Made by a program: the position numbers and the translations under genes. The notes below the pieces were generated by a model. The model did no database searches, was not told the DNA's origin, and saw only the letters and a program-made list of their open reading frames with translations. A DNA stretch of 64,000 bases from Lachnospiraceae bacterium (GTDB taxonomy: Bacteria; Bacillota; Clostridia; Lachnospirales; Lachnospiraceae), in contig CAAGDV010000001.1 of the NCBI GenBank assembly GCA_900768755.1, forward strand, positions 62,001 to 126,000, written 5' to 3'. The first letter of the stretch is position 1. Every line of letters starts with the position of its first letter. Shown here piece after piece: positions 26,062 to 35,893 of the stretch.

Positions 26062-26834
26062 ACTATTCCATACATCCTTTTTGCATTGGCGGCGGTGACC
26101 TCCACCACCTCATCTGTATCGATGCCTTTTATGTCGGCAATATTTTGGGCAATAATAGGCAGATTAAGCGAAGAATTGCGCTTGCCGCGGTTAGGCACGG
26201 GGCTTAGATACGGGCAATCCGTCTCCAGAAGAATCCGCTCCAGGGGCGTGTATTTAACGACATCTCTGACCTTCTGCGCGTTCTTGAAGGTAGAAGAACC
26301 GCCCACGCCTATATAAAATCCAAGGTCAAGGTATTTCTTTGCTTCCTCCGTATGATACGAAAAACAGTGGACCACGCCGCCTGCTTTGGCCGCATCAGAC
26401 TCCTTCATCATCGTGTAGGTGTCAAGCGCGGCGTCCCTTGAGTGCACAATAAGCGGCAGCCCCAGTCTTTTGGCCATATCAATCTGATAATCAAAAACCT
26501 CTAGTTGCCTTTTGCGGTTATCCTTTTCCCAGTAATAGTCAAGGCCGGTCTCCCCAACCGCCACTATACGCGGGTGCTCCCTGCAGGTGTCCTCAATCCA
26601 TCTCCAGTCTTCCTCCGTCACACAATTGACATCGCTTGGATGTATCCCCAGCGCTCCGTAGAAAAAAGGATACTTATCCACAAGCTCCACAGTCTTATGG
26701 CAGGTATCCGCACTTGAGCCCACATTGACCACATATTCTATTCCGTTATCACGAAGGGAGGCTATTAGAGCCTCCCTGTCGTCTGAAAACGCCTCATCCT
26801 CGTAATGGGCGTGTGATTCAATAATACCACTCAT
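26058..26834 (-). CDS. TatD family metal-dependent hydrolase (YcfH/YabD type)
   Basis: 258 residues. Metal-binding ESHAHYEDEAF, catalytic VGETGLDYYW, LPLIVHSRDA and LLETDCPYLSPVP are the TatD signatures (HxH, E, H, H, D). Probably a DNase/deoxyribonuclease acting in DNA quality control. Overlaps the metG stop by one base. Confidence 0.95.
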   Translation of the reverse strand: MSGIIESHAHYEDEAFSDDREALIASLRDNGIEYVVNVGSSADTCHKTVELVDKYPFFYGALGIHPSDVNCVTEEDWRWIEDTCREHPRIVAVGETGLDYYWEKDNRKRQLEVFDYQIDMAKRLGLPLIVHSRDAALDTYTMMKESDAAKAGGVVHCFSYHTEEAKKYLDLGFYIGVGGSSTFKNAQKVRDVVKYTPLERILLETDCPYLSPVPNRGKRNSSLNLPIIAQNIADIKGIDTDEVVEVTAANAKRMYGIV

Positions 26835-28783
26835 TATCCAATCTCTGCTCCGTTTGGCATATCTTTCTCTGCGGTCAGAAGAGCCAGCTCGCCCTTGTCA
26901 TCCTCCGCGCACAGAAGCATTCCCTCCGACACAACTCCCGCAAGCTTTGCAGGCTTAAGGTTGGCGACAACCACAACCTTCTTGCCCACCATCTCGGCTG
27001 CCGAATATTTCGGGCGGATTCCCGATACAATCTGGCGTACCTCGCTGCCCATCTTTACCTGCGAGCAGAGAAGCTTCTTGGAATTGGGGACCTCCTCGCA
27101 CTTGATTATCTCTCCGATTCTTAACTGTACCTTGTCAAAATCGTCAATGGTAATCTGCGGTCTGGCTTCCACATCTATTCCGGGCTCCGCACTTTCATCG
27201 GCTCCGCCGTCCTTCTGTGTGAGCGCAAGAACCTTTTCCATTACCTCATCAACGTCAAGTCTCGCAAAAAGAATCTCCGGTTTCTCCGTAACCTTAAATC
27301 CGTCCGCTCCGTCAAACTCCTTTATGCTCTCAAGCGTTCTTGCAGGCATATTCATCTGCGCAAGCACCTTCTCGGAGGTCTCCGGCATAAACGGGAACAA
27401 AAGAGAGGCTCCTATTGAGATGCCTGTCGCAAGATTGTACATTACGGTCGAGAGCCTGTCTTTATTGGCCTCATCCTTTGCGAGCACCCACGGCATCGTC
27501 TCGTCAATGTATTTGTTGCATCTTTTGAAAATATTGAATATCTCCGTCAATGCGTCCGCAACCCTGAGCTGATTCATCTTCTCGTCGACCTTTGAGACCG
27601 CCGCAAGAACTGTCGCCTTAAGGTCTGCATCAACCGGCTCCTCAACATGCTTATTGACCACGAGTCCGCCAAAATATTTGTTGGACATTGATATTGTTCT
27701 GTTCACAAGATTGCCGAGCGTATTGGCAAGTTCGGAATTGAGTCTCTCAACCACCAGCTCCCACGTAATGCTTCCGTCGTTTTCAAAAGGCATTTCGTGG
27801 AGGACAAAAAATCTCACCGCATCAACCGAGAAGAAATCCGCCAAATCGTCGGCATATATCACATTGCCCTTGGATTTGCTCATCTTGTCATTGTTCTGCA
27901 AAAGCCACGGATGCCCGAAAACCTGCTTCGGAAGCGGTTCGCCGAGCGCCATAAGGAATATCGGCCAGTAAATTGTATGGAATCTTATGATATCCTTGCC
28001 GATAAGGTGCAAATCAGCCGGCCAGTATTTATGGTACAAATCGCCGTGGTCGCCGTCCGGATCATATCCCAGACCCGTAATATAGTTGGTGAGCGCGTCA
28101 AGCCATACATACACAACATGTCTGTCATCAAAATCAACGGGAATTCCCCATTTGAACGAGGTTCTTGACACGCACAGATCCTGAAGCCCCGGAAGAAGGA
28201 AATTGTTCATCATCTCGTTCTTTCTCGCAACGGGCTGAATAAATTCAGGGTGGGTGCTGATGTGCTCAATAAGGCGGTCCGCATATTTGCTCATCTTAAA
28301 GAAATATGCCTCTTCCCTGGCAGGCTTAACCTCTCCGCCGCAGTCCGGGCATCTTCCGTCCACAAGCTGGGATTCGGTAAGAAATGCCTCACACGGAGTA
28401 CAGTAAAGTCCCTCATAATGTCCCTTGTAGATATCGCCCTGGTCATAGAGCTTTTTAAAAATCTTCTGGACCGTTCTCTCATGGCCCGCATCGGTTGTTC
28501 TCACAAAACGGTCGTATGACGTATTCATGCGGTCCCAGATTCTTTTGACCTCGCCCGCAACATTGTCAACATACTCCTTCGGAGTAATTCCCGCCGCTGC
28601 CGCTTTCATCTCAATCTTCTGGCCGTGTTCATCGGTTCCGGTCTGAAAATACACGTCATATCCCTGCATTCTCTTGTATCTTGCGATGCTGTCCGCCAGA
28701 ATAATCTCATATGTGTTGCCGATATGCGGTTTACCCGATGTATAGGCAATCGCGGTTGTAATATAATACGGTTTCTTTTCCAT
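26834..28783 (-). CDS. metG: Methionyl-tRNA synthetase with C-terminal Trbp111-like domain
   Basis: 649 residues from the ATG at 28783 (six bases after GGAGGG; the ATG at 28789 directly abuts it). HIGH motif variant PHIGNTYEI, zinc knuckle CTPC...CPDC, KMSKS loop KMSKSKGN, and a C-terminal OB-fold tRNA-binding domain from about residue 545 (VQLRIGEIIKCEEVPNSKKL). Charges tRNA-Met. No T-box leader; expressed from the deoC promoter. Confidence 0.98.
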   Translation of the reverse strand: MEKKPYYITTAIAYTSGKPHIGNTYEIILADSIARYKRMQGYDVYFQTGTDEHGQKIEMKAAAAGITPKEYVDNVAGEVKRIWDRMNTSYDRFVRTTDAGHERTVQKIFKKLYDQGDIYKGHYEGLYCTPCEAFLTESQLVDGRCPDCGGEVKPAREEAYFFKMSKYADRLIEHISTHPEFIQPVARKNEMMNNFLLPGLQDLCVSRTSFKWGIPVDFDDRHVVYVWLDALTNYITGLGYDPDGDHGDLYHKYWPADLHLIGKDIIRFHTIYWPIFLMALGEPLPKQVFGHPWLLQNNDKMSKSKGNVIYADDLADFFSVDAVRFFVLHEMPFENDGSITWELVVERLNSELANTLGNLVNRTISMSNKYFGGLVVNKHVEEPVDADLKATVLAAVSKVDEKMNQLRVADALTEIFNIFKRCNKYIDETMPWVLAKDEANKDRLSTVMYNLATGISIGASLLFPFMPETSEKVLAQMNMPARTLESIKEFDGADGFKVTEKPEILFARLDVDEVMEKVLALTQKDGGADESAEPGIDVEARPQITIDDFDKVQLRIGEIIKCEEVPNSKKLLCSQVKMGSEVRQIVSGIRPKYSAAEMVGKKVVVVANLKPAKLAGVVSEGMLLCAEDDKGELALLTAEKDMPNGAEIG

Positions 28784-28828
28784 TGTCATCCCTCCAAAAT
28801 ATGCGCCGGCGTCCGCCCCGCTTATGAA

Positions 28829-29512
28829 TTATTTCCTGTTTGAGCCTTTTAATGCTTTAAAGAGAGCCACGACCTTGCTGGTTCCGAGCCTTGACGCTCC
28901 AAGCTTAATCATAAGGTCTGCATCTTCAAGCGAGGTGATTCCGCCCGCTGCCTTGACCTTAACCTTGCCGCCGACGTTGGCTTTAAGAAGCGCCACATCC
29001 TGCGGAGTCGCCCCGGAAACTGAAAATCCCGTGGATGTCTTAATATAATCGGCACCCGCCTTGGTCACAATCTTGCAGGCCTGCATCTTCTCTTCCTCGG
29101 TCAAAAGACAGGTCTCAATGATTACCTTGAGAACACGTCCGTGGCATGCCTCCTTAACTTCCTTAATCTCGTTGAGCACGTCCTCGGTTCTGCCGTCCTT
29201 AAGCCAGCCTATATTAATTACCATGTCTATCTCGGATGCACCGTTCATAACCGCATCCTCGGTCTCCATGACCTTCACTCTCGTAGTATTATATCCGTTC
29301 GGGAAGCCGATAACCGTGCAAATCTTAAGCTTGGTATCCTTATCCCTCAAATAGTCAGCAGCCTTTCGCACATAGCTCGGCGGAATGCACACCGTCGCAC
29401 ATCCGTTGTCCATGCCCTCGTCACATACCAGGCGGATATCCTCCCAGCGCGCCGTCTGCTTAAGTAAAGTGTGGTCACACTTTGCCAAAATATCCTTCAT
29501 ATCCATTGCCAT
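28829..29512 (-). CDS. deoC: Deoxyribose-phosphate aldolase
   Basis: 227 residues. Class I aldolase with Schiff-base Lys158 in YIKTSTGF, Asp96 in SEIDMV and Lys187 in VKVKAAGG. Cleaves 2-deoxyribose-5-phosphate to glyceraldehyde-3-phosphate and acetaldehyde. Start ambiguous: ATG at 29512 (GGAG at four bases) or 29506 (ten bases). First gene of deoC-metG-tatD-rsmA. Confidence 0.96.
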   Translation of the reverse strand: MAMDMKDILAKCDHTLLKQTARWEDIRLVCDEGMDNGCATVCIPPSYVRKAADYLRDKDTKLKICTVIGFPNGYNTTRVKVMETEDAVMNGASEIDMVINIGWLKDGRTEDVLNEIKEVKEACHGRVLKVIIETCLLTEEEKMQACKIVTKAGADYIKTSTGFSVSGATPQDVALLKANVGGKVKVKAAGGITSLEDADLMIKLGASRLGTSKVVALFKALKGSNRK

Positions 29513-29539
29513 CACGCTCCGTTAAATCAACATAGGACT

Positions 29540-29568
29540 ATTTTACACTTAAGTTGAAGCATTGACAA
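29540..29568 (-). promoter_or_regulatory. Sigma-A promoter for the deoC-metG operon
   Basis: Minus strand TTGTCA (29563-29568), 17 bases, TAAAAT (29540-29545). Confidence 0.7.
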
Positions 29569-29575
29569 GTGAATA

Positions 29576-29605
29576 TTGACATTTTTGCCTCAGTCACACT
29601 ATAAT
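29576..29605 (+). promoter_or_regulatory. Sigma-A promoter for the AEC transporter
   Basis: TTGACA (29576-29581), 18 bases, TATAAT (29600-29605), divergent from the deoC promoter. Confidence 0.75.
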
Positions 29606-29639
29606 CGAGGGAAAAGATTCAGAGAGGAAATGAATTGTT

Positions 29640-30560
29640 ATGTTTTTTATACCTACACTTATCTGCGTGGGAATTATGCTTTTGTATTCCGTACCCGGAT
29701 ATGCGCTCGTCAAATCGCGCCTCATTAAGCCTGCGTCAATTTCGGCTTTTGCGACCATGCTTTTGTACGTGTGCCAGCCGTGCCTGACAATATATTCGTT
29801 CAAAAAGGTTCCTTACTCCGCATCGCTTGCGGGACAGATGGCACTTTTCGTGCTCATGTCCCTCATTCTGCAGGGAGTCTTTCTCGGCGTGTTTTATCTG
29901 GTTTTCCGCAAAAAGCATAATGACATAAAATACCGTGTGTGCACGCTGGCAACCACGCTCGGCAACTGCACTTTTATGGGCGTTCCGCTTCTTGAGACGC
30001 TCTTTCCGGACAACCCGGAGGCGGTAATGTTTTCGCTCTCGTATTTTATCGCGATGAGCATTATCTGCTGGACCGTCGCCTCATACATCATCACCCGCGA
30101 CCGCAAATACATGAGCGCCAAAAAGCTTTTTCTTAATCCGGCAATGATTTCTCTGTATGTTACTATTCCGCTGTGGGTTTTTGACGTCAAAATCCCGGGC
30201 ACGCTCATGGATGCGTTCACCCTGCTCGGAAGAATGACCACGCCGATGTGCATGCTTATTCTCGGAATGAGGCTCGGCACAATCCGGATAAAAAAGCTTT
30301 TTACCTCGCCGCTTCAGTATACCGCCATCGCGATAAAACAGCTCGCAATGCCGGTCGTAACCTTTGCGGTACTGTATTTTCTGCCGCTCGACCCGCTTTT
30401 TAAGCAGACGATGTTTATTCTTTCCGCCACACCGGTTGCAAGTCTCGTGCTCAATTTTGCCGAGATGCTTGGCGAAGGACAGGATACGGCGGCCAATGTC
30501 GTACTGCTCGGAACGGCGCTCAGCATCGGCACAATACCTCTTATGAGCCTTTTGCTCTGA
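29640..30560 (+). CDS. AEC (auxin efflux carrier) family transporter
   Basis: 306 residues with about ten transmembrane segments in two halves of five. TLATTLGNCTFMGVPLLETLFP is the family's broken-helix motif and the C-terminal half has SATPVASLVLNFAEMLGEG. Members move organic anions such as malate; the substrate here is unknown. RBS AGAGAGGAAATG region precedes the ATG. Confidence 0.9.
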   Translation: MFFIPTLICVGIMLLYSVPGYALVKSRLIKPASISAFATMLLYVCQPCLTIYSFKKVPYSASLAGQMALFVLMSLILQGVFLGVFYLVFRKKHNDIKYRVCTLATTLGNCTFMGVPLLETLFPDNPEAVMFSLSYFIAMSIICWTVASYIITRDRKYMSAKKLFLNPAMISLYVTIPLWVFDVKIPGTLMDAFTLLGRMTTPMCMLILGMRLGTIRIKKLFTSPLQYTAIAIKQLAMPVVTFAVLYFLPLDPLFKQTMFILSATPVASLVLNFAEMLGEGQDTAANVVLLGTALSIGTIPLMSLLL

Positions 30561-30579
30561 CATTAAGGCAAAAAAAGTA

Positions 30580-30608
30580 TTGACTTTTATCGCTTTAAAG
30601 TGTAAAAC
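30580..30608 (+). promoter_or_regulatory. Sigma-A promoter for DAHP synthase
   Basis: TTGACT (30580-30585), 17 bases, TAAAAC (30603-30608); 32 bases before the ATG, leaving no room for an attenuator. Confidence 0.6.
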
Positions 30609-30639
30609 TATATTAGCAGTTTTTGAGAGGTACAACAAT

Positions 30640-31671
30640 ATGGCTATGAATTTTTTTAAAAAGCTTCCCGAACCGGAGGTTTTAAAATCAGAATATGCAA
30701 TGACGCCCGAGCTTAAAGAGCTCAAGGCAAAAAGAGACGCGGAAATCAGGGATATTTTTACCGGCAGGGATGACCGTTTTATCGTTATTATCGGTCCTTG
30801 CTCGGCAGACCGCGAGGATTCGGTTATAGAGTACATCAACCGCCTCGCCAAGGTCAATGAGAAGACCAAGGACAGACTTATGATTATCCCGAGAATATAT
30901 ACCAACAAGCCGCGCACCACGGGCGCCGGCTACAAGGGAATGCTTCACCAGCCCGACCCGAACAAGGATCCTGACCTGTATGCGGGAATTGCATCAATAA
31001 GAAAAATGCATCTCCGTGCAATCAAGGAGAGCGGGCTTACAAGTGCGGACGAGATGCTTTATCCCGAGAACCGCAGCTACCTCGACGATATTTTGTCATA
31101 CGAGGCAATCGGCGCGCGTTCGGTTGAGAACCAGCAGCACCGCCTCACCGCGAGCGGAATGGACATTCCGATAGGCATGAAGAACCCTACAAGCGGCGAT
31201 TTTGACGTCATGCTCAATTCCGTAGTCGCAGCCCAGAGCGGACACGAATTCATCTACAGAGGCTACAGTGTCAGCACAACAGGCAACGATCTCGCGCATG
31301 TCATTCTCCGCGGCGGCGTGAACAAATACGGTATATGCATACCGAATTATCATTACGAGGACCTTCAGAGACTCTTTGACCAGTACATGGCAAAGAACCT
31401 TAAGAATCCGGCTGCGATAATTGACGCCAACCACTCCAACTCCAACAAGAAGTACAAGGAGCAGATAAGAATTACAAGCGAGGTTCTTCACAGCCGTAGA
31501 TACAACAGCGATTTCCACAAGCTTGTAAAAGGTGTCATGATTGAGAGTTATCTGGTTGAAGGCAACCAGCCGATTTCCGCCAACATGGAATACGGATGTT
31601 CAATCACGGATCCTTGCATCGGTTGGGAAGATACAGAAAAGCTTCTGTACAAGATTGCCGATGAATGCTAA
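30640..31671 (+). CDS. 3-deoxy-7-phosphoheptulonate synthase (class I, AroFGH type)
   Basis: 343 residues from the ATG at 30640 (GAGAGG nine bases upstream; an in-frame start at 30580 falls in the promoter). VIIGPCSAD, YTNKPRTTGAGYKG, GARSVENQQHR, GMKNPTSGDFDVM and IIDANHSNSNKK are the catalytic and metal-binding motifs. First step of the shikimate pathway from phosphoenolpyruvate and erythrose-4-phosphate. Stand-alone gene with its own terminator; which aromatic amino acid inhibits it cannot be read from sequence. Confidence 0.96.
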   Translation: MAMNFFKKLPEPEVLKSEYAMTPELKELKAKRDAEIRDIFTGRDDRFIVIIGPCSADREDSVIEYINRLAKVNEKTKDRLMIIPRIYTNKPRTTGAGYKGMLHQPDPNKDPDLYAGIASIRKMHLRAIKESGLTSADEMLYPENRSYLDDILSYEAIGARSVENQQHRLTASGMDIPIGMKNPTSGDFDVMLNSVVAAQSGHEFIYRGYSVSTTGNDLAHVILRGGVNKYGICIPNYHYEDLQRLFDQYMAKNLKNPAAIIDANHSNSNKKYKEQIRITSEVLHSRRYNSDFHKLVKGVMIESYLVEGNQPISANMEYGCSITDPCIGWEDTEKLLYKIADEC

Positions 31672-31695
31672 AAATTATTGAGACGAGATATAGAT

Positions 31696-31724
31696 GCCCG
31701 CTGTGCTGACACAGCGGGCTTTTT
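31696..31724 (+). terminator. Terminator of the DAHP synthase gene
   Basis: Perfect ten-base stem GCCCGCTGTG / CACAGCGGGC with a CTGA loop and five T residues. Confidence 0.92.
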
Positions 31725-31760
31725 GACGTATAGTATATCAGTTTTTTTGGCAGCAATACA

Positions 31761-31805
31761 AAAAGAACAGCGTAAAAAGCTTTTGGCCTTTTACGCTGTC
31801 TCTTT
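31761..31805 (-). terminator. Terminator of the large surface protein gene
   Basis: Minus strand ACAGCGTAAAA / TTTTACGCTGT stem (31767-31777, 31789-31799) followed by TTCTTTTTG, nine bases after the surface-protein stop codon. Confidence 0.8.
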
Positions 31806-31813
31806 TATTTTAA

Positions 31814-34800
31814 TTATACTTCCTCTGCATTGTTTCTTTTCTTAAAGAAAAGTGTGAATGTTACAACTGCTGAAAGCATTGAGAGAACAAGGAGAACGAT
31901 TGTGCGTCCTGCGCTGTCTCCTGTTATAGGATCCTCATCGGCTTCAACCTCACCCTTCTTAGAAGTTGTTGTCTCATCCTCTGAAGACTCTTCTGTCTCC
32001 TCGGTTGTTGCCTCATCCTCATCAGCCTCAACTTCGCCTGACTTAGAAGTTGTTGTCTCATCCTCTGAAGACTCTTCTGTCTCCTCAGTTGTTGACTCAT
32101 CTTCGTCTGCCTCAACTTCGCCCTGCTTTGAAGTTGTCTCTTCAGTCGTTGTCTCAGTCTCTGTCTCTGTTTCAGTCTCAGTTTCTGTCTCAGTCTCAGT
32201 TTCTGTTTCTGTCTCAGTTTCAGTTTCTGTCTCTGTCTCAGTTTCTGTCTCAGTTTCTGTCTCTGTCTCAGTTTCTGTCTCTGTTTCTGTCTCTGTCTCT
32301 GCCTCAGTTGTTGTCTCTGTCTCAAGTTCTGTATAAACAACGGTTAATTTGAGATTCTTTGCCGGCATTGTGCCTTCAAGTTTTTCACTGTCAGGTTCAA
32401 AGCCTTCAACTACCGGTGAAGTAACTGAATACTTGCTTCCGTTTTTAACTTCCTCAGTGTATACGATAGCTTCATCGTCCTCATCTGTTACCGGTGAACC
32501 ATCCTCATATACATACTTTACAACAAGTGTATACTTAATCATCTCTGTTGTGATAAGCATGTATTTCGGCTGGAATGTTGTATCCTCAATAATTCTTGTA
32601 ATATCCTCTTCAAGAACCTTCCATGAAGTTCTGCCCGTGTTGAGGTTGGTGTATCCGTAAGGCTGGCAGCTGTATGTCTCCTCAGCAATCTTGTTTCCTT
32701 CCTCATCATATACGGAGATTGTGTACTTGCCTGCTGAATACTGGAGTTTTACACTGTCGATGAAGTTTCCTGCAACTCCTGTTACAGATACATCATCTCT
32801 GTCTGTTCCGTCAGCGTTCTTAAGTCCTGTGTAGGTTACGGTAACAAGCTTCTCATAAACCAAAGTTACCTCAACATCTGCGTACGGTGCAACTCCGCTC
32901 AAAGGATTAAGCTCAAGTGTTGCATCTTCATTGAACTGGTATCCTGTAATGTCGTCAGCAGTTACAGAGTACTCTTTTGCTGCTACGATTTCTTTTGTCA
33001 CAGAATCTTTATCCATTGCTGTAATGTTACCGTCGATATCCATTACTGCATAATTGATTGTAAGTTCATATTTCTGATTGCTGATAATACCGTCTACATG
33101 CCAGTTGTCAGACTCGCTCTTTATTACATACCATACGATTTCCTGACCATCCTCAAGCACAACCGGCTCGTTTGAACCATACTGTGTGAATGATGTCGGA
33201 ATTGTTGCGAGGTTAGCTGCAACCGCTGCATTATCGTTAGCTATCTGTGTCCAAGAGTAAACTGTTCCTATAGAACCCTTTGAGTAGTTTGCAGGGCTGT
33301 AATGGCTAAGCTCTGAAGGCTGCTCAAGTCCCGGGTTGAGAACATAATATTTTACATTTACGAAACGGCTCTTGTATGATGCAACGAAGGTCATATCCTG
33401 TGTAACGCTCTCAATATCTGTCAAGCTGTAATCACCCTGTGCAATCCACTTGTCAAAGCTGAATTTCTCCCAGGTTGCAGGAGTCTTGGTCTCTGCATTG
33501 CCCTCTGTCTTGATATCACTCTTTGAAGGATTCTTTACGGCTGCCTTATATGCCTCAAGGTATGCGACCTCTTCTGTTGCAAGTACTTTTCCGTTGTCGT
33601 CTACAAATTTTATGGTAAATACTTTCTTTGATGTGGTTCCCTTAACGGTAACATCACTCTTAACATTTTTAGCCTCACTATCCCAGCCTGAGAACTCATA
33701 TCCTTCAGGTGCTGTGTAGCTTACGCCCTTGGCATCCTCGCCGTACTCAACAGATTCTGATGAGTAGAACTTTCCGTCTACAAGGTAAGTTACGGTAAAT
33801 ACTTTCTTTTCAAGTGTTGCGCTTACTGAATCATCGCTCTTAACATTAACCGGAAGCTCTCCCCATCCTGAGAAGTCATATCCTTCAGGTGCTGTATAAT
33901 CAATTCCCTTAGCGTCTTCGCCGTATTTTACCGGCTCTGTGCCAACTACTTCGCCGTCTACATAGTAGGTTATTGTAAACTGCTTAAACTCTGTTGTTAC
34001 ATTTACAACAATGTCAGTGCTGATTGATGCTGCGTCAGATACGTTTGCTTTAACTGAATTGATGAACTTTCCGTCTGCAACTCTGTCTGCCAAAAGTGCT
34101 TTGACATAATCCTCAGCGATTACTCCTGATACATCGGTTCCCTCGTCATATGTCTTTGTCAAATCGGTTAATACTTTTCCGTCAAGGACATAGCTAACAT
34201 TGCACTCTTTTACCCATGTTGCAACAAAAACAAGGTCTGATGAGATATTTTCAACTACATCGTTTGCATTGTAAAGTGTTGCTGAATTGTCGCCTGCAAG
34301 CACCCATCCGAGGAATCTGTATCCGTCCTTTGAAGGTGTCTCGTCTGTTACGGTTACATCATATCCTGTGCGATAGCTGTTGTCATCTGTGACAGCCTCT
34401 GTATCGCCGTCCACATCATAGGTAACTGTGTAGAATTTTGCAACTCTTACATTAGGAATAACAAAATTCTGTGTATCTGATTCGTTGTTGTTGTTTATAT
34501 ATGAAATTGAAGTTGTCTTATTGGTAGGATATAATACTGAAGCGCTGTCCTCAAGCATCGGAAGCTTTGTCGGGTCAACAGTCACTCTGTAGGTCATTGT
34601 TGCAACATTGTTGTTAGATACGTTGCCAAGTGACCAGGTGATTGTCTCGCTTGCCGCATCATACTCAACAGTTCCCTGTGAAACCTTAACTGATGCTGCA
34701 ACAGTTGCGTCAATTACCATATCAAAATTCTCGCCCATCGGGTCTGTTACTACAGCATTGGTTGCTGCATTCATAATCTTTCCGGCAATGCTGTTATATA

Positions 34801-35812
34801 CATTGGTAAGTGTTGTTGCGTTGGCTGTGTATACCTTTTCATCGCTGGATGCTGTCTTAAGAACATCCTGGCCTACTGCGTTAACATTACCCAATGCGAT
34901 GCTGTAGATTGAAATTCCGGATGCTTTTGCCTTAGCTGCCTCATATTTTGTTGCGTTAACAACTGTATCTCTGAGTCTAAGATCTGCATACTCTGTACTG
35001 CCGTGTGAACACTTCGCCTCAATTTCGATTGAATAGCTGTAAGCTGATTCACCTCCGTCTCCTACGATAGAGCTGTAATCCATACCGGTGATTGTATACA
35101 CTGACGGATTCTTAAGTGAGGCTTCAATTCCGTGACCCCAAAAAAATCTCCAGCAGTCATCATTAATTGTTACATTACTGTCCGTCAAATCAATGCTTGT
35201 AATCTCATATGCTTTGGTGGGCTCACCGTCTGAAAGAAGAATGATTGACTTAAGTCCGCTCTTATTTGCAAGAAGTTCTTCTGCCTTCTTGATTCCTGCC
35301 TGAATATTGGTAGCTCCGTTATCAGATGAAATCTTTACATTGCTAACTGCTTTCTTTGCAGATTCTGCATCGGTGTAAAATACTCCGGTAGATGTAACGT
35401 CGGTTCCGTAAGAGACAACCGCTACCTCTGTGTTAGGCTTTGAAAGAAGTACGTCGATTGCATTGTTCGCAGCTTCCTTGGTAACATCAAGGTAAGTCTT
35501 CTTCGACCTCTTCTCAACCTTCTCATTCATGCTGTTCGATCTGTCGATTACGAAAACAACTGAAGATGTCTCCGTCTTATCGTTACCGCTTACTGATAAG
35601 GTAATGTCCCAGGTATTGATAAGTCCCTCAACCGGGGTTGCTACCTTGCTAAGCGAAAGTTTGCTTGATTCACTCTGCTGTGATGAGCCTGTTGCTGCAG
35701 CTACCTTTGTGTTGCCGAATACTCCGGTTGAAATAACCGTTGTAAATGCAAGTACGGCCGTGAGTACTGCGCTTACTGCTTTCATCACATTCCTTCTAAA
35801 TAATTTCTTCAT
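31814..35812 (-). CDS. Large surface protein: vWA domain, Flg_new/InlB B-repeats, Thr-Glu stalk, variant sortase signal
   Basis: 1332 residues from the ATG at 35812 (GGAGG eight bases upstream). Signal peptide ~1-39. A von Willebrand A domain carries a complete MIDAS (Asp90-Arg-Ser92-Asn-Ser94, NGATN, LSDGEP). Several ~70-residue beta-grasp repeats follow (GYRFLGW, GYDFSGW, GYEFSGW), then MucBP-like modules, a pure Thr-Glu dipeptide stalk (32140-32330), two full copies and a partial of a 28-residue acidic unit (TTSKxGEVEADEDE), and a C-terminal PITGD, hydrophobic helix and KKRNN tail resembling a sortase signal. Likely a wall-anchored adhesin or matrix-binding protein. Monocistronic. Confidence 0.85.
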   Translation of the reverse strand: MKKLFRRNVMKAVSAVLTAVLAFTTVISTGVFGNTKVAAATGSSQQSESSKLSLSKVATPVEGLINTWDITLSVSGNDKTETSSVVFVIDRSNSMNEKVEKRSKKTYLDVTKEAANNAIDVLLSKPNTEVAVVSYGTDVTSTGVFYTDAESAKKAVSNVKISSDNGATNIQAGIKKAEELLANKSGLKSIILLSDGEPTKAYEITSIDLTDSNVTINDDCWRFFWGHGIEASLKNPSVYTITGMDYSSIVGDGGESAYSYSIEIEAKCSHGSTEYADLRLRDTVVNATKYEAAKAKASGISIYSIALGNVNAVGQDVLKTASSDEKVYTANATTLTNVYNSIAGKIMNAATNAVVTDPMGENFDMVIDATVAASVKVSQGTVEYDAASETITWSLGNVSNNNVATMTYRVTVDPTKLPMLEDSASVLYPTNKTTSISYINNNNESDTQNFVIPNVRVAKFYTVTYDVDGDTEAVTDDNSYRTGYDVTVTDETPSKDGYRFLGWVLAGDNSATLYNANDVVENISSDLVFVATWVKECNVSYVLDGKVLTDLTKTYDEGTDVSGVIAEDYVKALLADRVADGKFINSVKANVSDAASISTDIVVNVTTEFKQFTITYYVDGEVVGTEPVKYGEDAKGIDYTAPEGYDFSGWGELPVNVKSDDSVSATLEKKVFTVTYLVDGKFYSSESVEYGEDAKGVSYTAPEGYEFSGWDSEAKNVKSDVTVKGTTSKKVFTIKFVDDNGKVLATEEVAYLEAYKAAVKNPSKSDIKTEGNAETKTPATWEKFSFDKWIAQGDYSLTDIESVTQDMTFVASYKSRFVNVKYYVLNPGLEQPSELSHYSPANYSKGSIGTVYSWTQIANDNAAVAANLATIPTSFTQYGSNEPVVLEDGQEIVWYVIKSESDNWHVDGIISNQKYELTINYAVMDIDGNITAMDKDSVTKEIVAAKEYSVTADDITGYQFNEDATLELNPLSGVAPYADVEVTLVYEKLVTVTYTGLKNADGTDRDDVSVTGVAGNFIDSVKLQYSAGKYTISVYDEEGNKIAEETYSCQPYGYTNLNTGRTSWKVLEEDITRIIEDTTFQPKYMLITTEMIKYTLVVKYVYEDGSPVTDEDDEAIVYTEEVKNGSKYSVTSPVVEGFEPDSEKLEGTMPAKNLKLTVVYTELETETTTEAETETETETETETETETETETETETETETETETETETETETETETETETETTTEETTSKQGEVEADEDESTTEETEESSEDETTTSKSGEVEADEDEATTEETEESSEDETTTSKKGEVEADEDPITGDSAGRTIVLLVLSMLSAVVTFTLFFKKRNNAEEV
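31926..32335 (-). repeat. Coding tandem repeats of the surface protein stalk
   Basis: An 84-base unit (28 residues) at about 31926-32130 is repeated twice plus a fragment, and 32140-32330 is a hexamer-like GTCTCN/GTTTCN array that encodes Thr-Glu repeats. Such arrays change length by slippage, so stalk length may vary between strains. Confidence 0.8.
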
Positions 35813-35865
35813 GACTAATTCCTCCAACTTCTGTTACTCCCTCTTGTCGATGATACAATAATACA

Positions 35866-35893
35866 CCTCCCACTCCCCCCAAATCCCCCCACC
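35866..35893 (-). promoter_or_regulatory. G-rich tract in the leader of the surface protein gene
   Basis: The minus strand has G runs of 2, 6, 6, 3 and 2 within 28 bases, with a TATACT -10-like box just upstream (35897-35902; -35 weak). The RNA or non-template strand could form a G-quadruplex 60-80 bases before the start codon. Confidence 0.4.

Noticed and set aside
28784..28828. T-box or SAM leader for metG
   Set aside because: Only 45 bases separate deoC and metG, with no T-box or riboswitch motif.
31830..32336. 168-codon Val-Ser repeat frame opposite the surface protein
   Set aside because: A direct consequence of the Thr-Glu repeat DNA read backwards.
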